Assembly: GCA_007133845.1 (NCBI GenBank)
Contig: SLLY01000035.1
Span: 1 to 7,070 of the forward strand
Origin: Candidatus Woesearchaeota archaeon
Lineage (GTDB): Archaea > Nanobdellota > Nanobdellia > CSSed11-243R1
Length of the DNA stretch: 7,070 bases
Direction: 5' to 3'
Positions within the stretch are counted from its first letter, which is position 1. The number at the start of each line of letters is the position of its first letter. The notes under the pieces are model-generated. The model was not told the DNA's origin, did no database searches, and saw nothing but the letters and a program-made list of their open reading frames with translations. A program made the translations under genes and the position numbers. Of the stretch, positions 4,021 to 7,070 are shown in pieces.

Positions 4021-7000
4021 ATGATAAATTTCTATAAAATAGGGTTGGGTTGCTCAAAATTTTTCTTAATATCGTTGGTATTTTTAATTAGTTTAATCCC
4101 TTTTCAAGGTGCTCACGCATTTAATCTTTCAATCGTAAACGCCACATTTGGAGATACGATAAGTTTTGAAAGGAGTATATGCACAAGAAGTTCCAACCCC
4201 CGTTTTTTTATACAAGAACCATCTGGGAGGTTTGTTTTAGCTCCCGATTATACAAATGTTTCCATTGAAAGAAGTGGCTCGTGTGGTACATCTGGTTTGA
4301 GGCGTTATCACATAAATGGAACTATATCGATTACAGAAGAACTTCAAAAAGGAGAATATGTCATCAATGTCAGATTTTCCAGAGTTGGAAGAGATAATAT
4401 ATACAGAGATTATTTTTTTGTAGATTCACCAAGTTGGAAATACTCCTTTGAAGAAGAAATTGATTGGAACCAAAAAAATTTTAATGATTCTAATTGGAAT
4501 TATGGAAAAATGCCCTTCGGAGATCCTGATTTGTTGCCTGGAACAAATACAGATTGGGTAGAACATAATAAAATATACTTAAGAAAAATAATTTATTTAG
4601 ATGAATACACACAAGCCAATTTAAGAATGTTTGCCGAAAACAAGGTAACTTGCTATGTTAATGGAGAAAGAGTTGGAGAACATAGAAGCATAAGCGCATT
4701 AATGACAGAAGAATGCAGACTAAATGGTGCAAATAGAGTTCAATATGGGAATTTATGGGTAAGTACAATAGAACCATATCAAGGCATTCTATTTTTAGAC
4801 ATCTCAGAATATTTAAATCCGGGGGAAAACATTATCGCGTGTGTTGCAGAAGTTGAAGAAGATTTTTATACATATAGATTCTGCCGTTGGGTTGCAGGTA
4901 GAAGAAGATGTAGCACCCTATATTATCCTGGAAGACAATATGTAGATGTAGAATTTTCTCCTTTAAAAGAAAATGAAATTTTTTGGTCATACAATTCTAA
5001 TGATTGGGAAATAGTAGATTCTAAAAAATCGATATTCTGGGAATATGAATGTAGATCTACGTATATTTCTGAAACAGGAACAGCATTAAGGTATGTACAA
5101 ACAAAAAAATGGGATGGGCCTTGGCAATGGAATGAATTAGCAATAACAAATGATGACGTTTTTTATTCTAAAGCAGAACAATATGGGTGGGATAGAAAAA
5201 GAGAACACAGTCCTTTATATTGGGGCGCAAGCCCATTTAAAAGAACGACAAATTTTAGAAGATGGATTTGGGCAGAAGAAGAAAAATATGTAGCATTACG
5301 TTTTGCATCAACTTCAGAACCTTATTGTTATCTAAATGAAGAAAAAATAGATGTGTATGAATACAATACAGATTATTGGAATTATTTTTCTGAAGTGAAA
5401 ATGAAAGAAGGTACAAATTTAATAGCTTGCAGAATGGCTTCAAATTCCTTTGATATTTTCGACATAAATAAAACAGGACTCCCAGGACAACTTGAAATAA
5501 CAAACGTTAATGTAGAATTGAAAAACAATATAACAAATTTTAAAATAAATCTGGAAAATACTTCCAATCCCGAAACACAAATAGGTGTATTTATAGATTT
5601 ACAAAAAGGAAACGAAACTAAAACAGTATTTTCAGAAGTAACTTCAGCAGATATTTCTATGGCTGTTGGTAATAAAGATTATTCGTATGATTTTAAAGAG
5701 GCTATTGTGATACTCATACAATATAATACTGTAAATGTGAATAGACCGGGAAGAGCCTTCGATAATGATTGGAATTCATTTGCAACAATTTCTTCTGGAA
5801 GCAATCCAGCACAATTAGACGAAATCTATGATTTATCTCATTTATTTGAGAATCAGAGTCTAAAAATAGAAGAATTGAGTTTTAGATATAGAGCGAGAAG
5901 AAGAACAGAAATACACATATTAAATCAAAAAACAAATCAATTTGAAAAATTATTTGAACATAATTCAAATGCTGCATACATAGAAAATTTTGAGATATCC
6001 AATTTTACTAACTATATTTCAGAAAATAAAACAGTACATATTAGAACAAAACTTTTACACAACAATGCTAGATATTATGAAAGCGAGATAATAGTTTTTG
6101 GAATTGAAACAAAAAAACAAAATTATCTACAAATAATTTCTCATTCGAGTACTGTAATGCCCATTAATTTAGAGCCAGGAATATACAATGTAACTATTTC
6201 TGCTGTTGATGCAATAAGTGGAAATCAGGCAATATACTTCGCAGAACTCAATCTAACAAATACAACCACAACCAATCTTATCAATCCAAATACAAAACAG
6301 ATAGGATTTTTTCCTTTTGCTGGAGATGGAAAAGTAGAAGAAACGAAAGGTTCTGGAAATTCAGCAATATTTTTAACTGCTTCTGCAGCAATAGTTTCCG
6401 CATCTGCAGGAGCATATATATCCAGTTCAAAAAGCACATCGCCTTCCACAATCAAAAAAATAGATTCTTCAATGGCTAATATCGATAAGATAATATCGAA
6501 TTTAAATAATTATCAGGCATATAAAATAAACACCAACAACAAAACATTTTTCCACACTTGGAGCGAAAAATTCCAACAATATAAGAAAAATATGGAAGCG
6601 AGAGAGAAAGAAATAGCTAGAATAGAGGAGGAAAGAAGAAGAATTATTCAAGAACGTAGAAGAAGAGAAGAAAAATTAAAACAAGAAGGTTCGACTATCA
6701 TACAAAATTTCAAAACTTCCATTGCAGGGCTTTCTACACAAGAACAATCCAAAGCAATTGATAAATTTCTAAATGAACATTTGAATAAAAAGAACACATC
6801 TTTTTTCAAAGAAGACATAAGAAACGTTTGGAATTTAAATCATAATATAAAAGACTATATAGAAAAAGTCAAAATTCAAGAAAAAGCAAGAGCAGAAGCG
6901 GAAGCAAAAGCAAAACAAGCAGCACAATCAAACCAATCACTTTTCAATCCTGCATTTTTTGGACAAAATCCATTACAGAATCAACAACCAATCGCACACA

Positions 7001-7070
7001 ACCAACAACCTGAAAACAATTCTTGGTGGAACAATTTCACAGGCGCGGCATCAGGTTTGGTTAAATTTGC
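4021..7070 (+). CDS. Very large secreted or surface protein with galactose-binding-like modules (3' end beyond window)
   Basis: An uninterrupted frame of at least 1016 codons, open at the right edge. Residues 1-33 form a Sec signal peptide: a Lys-containing start, a hydrophobic core FFLISLVFLISLIPF, and likely cleavage after AHA. Module 1 (about 141-280) has W149, F154-NDSNW159, PFG (165-167), YLRK (186-189), CYVNG (211-215) and IIAC (271-274), as in jelly-roll domains of glycosidases. Module 2 (about 380-475) repeats this weakly: PFK, FRRW, CYLN (436-439), LIAC (467-470). A third beta-sandwich spans about 575-696, opening RAFDNDW. Fourteen N-x-S/T sequons precede residue 750. A small-residue hydrophobic stretch at 781-800 may cross the membrane. 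Beyond it lie an Arg/Glu-rich helix (858-890), an Ala/Lys helix (about 950-970) and a Gln/Asn/Pro-rich tail. No catalytic motif is recognised. The role is probably adhesion or envelope; sugar binding is inferred from fold type only. Confidence 0.88.
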   Translation, partial: MINFYKIGLGCSKFFLISLVFLISLIPFQGAHAFNLSIVNATFGDTISFERSICTRSSNPRFFIQEPSGRFVLAPDYTNVSIERSGSCGTSGLRRYHINGTISITEELQKGEYVINVRFSRVGRDNIYRDYFFVDSPSWKYSFEEEIDWNQKNFNDSNWNYGKMPFGDPDLLPGTNTDWVEHNKIYLRKIIYLDEYTQANLRMFAENKVTCYVNGERVGEHRSISALMTEECRLNGANRVQYGNLWVSTIEPYQGILFLDISEYLNPGENIIACVAEVEEDFYTYRFCRWVAGRRRCSTLYYPGRQYVDVEFSPLKENEIFWSYNSNDWEIVDSKKSIFWEYECRSTYISETGTALRYVQTKKWDGPWQWNELAITNDDVFYSKAEQYGWDRKREHSPLYWGASPFKRTTNFRRWIWAEEEKYVALRFASTSEPYCYLNEEKIDVYEYNTDYWNYFSEVKMKEGTNLIACRMASNSFDIFDINKTGLPGQLEITNVNVELKNNITNFKINLENTSNPETQIGVFIDLQKGNETKTVFSEVTSADISMAVGNKDYSYDFKEAIVILIQYNTVNVNRPGRAFDNDWNSFATISSGSNPAQLDEIYDLSHLFENQSLKIEELSFRYRARRRTEIHILNQKTNQFEKLFEHNSNAAYIENFEISNFTNYISENKTVHIRTKLLHNNARYYESEIIVFGIETKKQNYLQIISHSSTVMPINLEPGIYNVTISAVDAISGNQAIYFAELNLTNTTTTNLINPNTKQIGFFPFAGDGKVEETKGSGNSAIFLTASAAIVSASAGAYISSSKSTSPSTIKKIDSSMANIDKIISNLNNYQAYKINTNNKTFFHTWSEKFQQYKKNMEAREKEIARIEEERRRIIQERRRREEKLKQEGSTIIQNFKTSIAGLSTQEQSKAIDKFLNEHLNKKNTSFFKEDIRNVWNLNHNIKDYIEKVKIQEKARAEAEAKAKQAAQSNQSLFNPAFFGQNPLQNQQPIAHNQQPENNSWWNNFTGAASGLVKF

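Noticed and set aside
5255..5567. Two minus-strand open frames
   Set aside because: They lie opposite the large surface-protein gene, overlap each other and show only hydrophobic low-complexity translation.
6225..6455. Minus-strand open frame with an Ala/Val-rich product
   Set aside because: It is the reverse of the Ala/Ser-rich hydrophobic segment of the plus-strand gene; no ribosome site or family resemblance was seen.
1..7070. CRISPR array, insertion sequence, toxin-antitoxin pair or phage genes
   Set aside because: No regularly spaced repeats, transposase motifs, terminal inverted repeats or recognisable defence or phage proteins were seen on either strand.

Overview
The window looks like a piece of an AT-rich archaeal chromosome. 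The evidence is Hef-type repair proteins, intron-containing tRNAs with bulge-helix motifs, no encoded CCA ends, and GGTGAT-type ribosome binding sites that match the archaeal 16S 3' end. Very compact spacing, split genes, lineage-type coiled-coil proteins and a very large secreted protein suggest a DPANN archaeon (Woesearchaeota/Pacearchaeota-like). That placement is an inference from style, not from a marker gene.

From about 4.0 kb down to position 1, everything lies on the minus strand in one tight series. In transcription order it runs: an acidic, proline-rich coiled-coil protein (3971-3405); tRNA-Val(CAC) with a 15-nt intron (3386-3299); a second small coiled-coil protein (3278-2892); tRNA-Leu(CAA) with an unusual D-loop intron (2842-2728); an MTH1-like Nudix hydrolase (2714-2244); a Hef/FANCM-type helicase (2242-734); an ERCC4/XPF-type nuclease (753-91); and the first 33 codons of an RNase H-fold protein (101-1, cut by the window edge). 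The last four genes overlap or nearly touch and form a genome-maintenance operon: cleaning of oxidised nucleotides, remodelling of stalled forks, cutting of branched DNA, and probably a further nuclease. The helicase and nuclease are the two halves of what is a single Hef polypeptide in many euryarchaea.

Both tRNAs sit only 13-20 nt ahead of a protein gene whose start is set by a GTGATG-NNN-ATG signal. Removal of the tRNA from a shared transcript would therefore create the mRNA 5' end.

A 49-bp divergent promoter region (3972-4020) separates this unit from one very long plus-strand gene (4021 to beyond 7070; at least 1016 codons). It encodes a signal peptide, a large beta-rich ectodomain with two related galactose-binding-like (jelly-roll) modules and a third beta-sandwich, many N-glycosylation sequons, a weak membrane-type segment, and then an Arg/Glu-rich helical region and a Gln/Asn/Pro-rich tail. 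It is a candidate cell-surface adhesin or envelope protein and, with the D-loop intron of tRNA-Leu, is the least ordinary element here.
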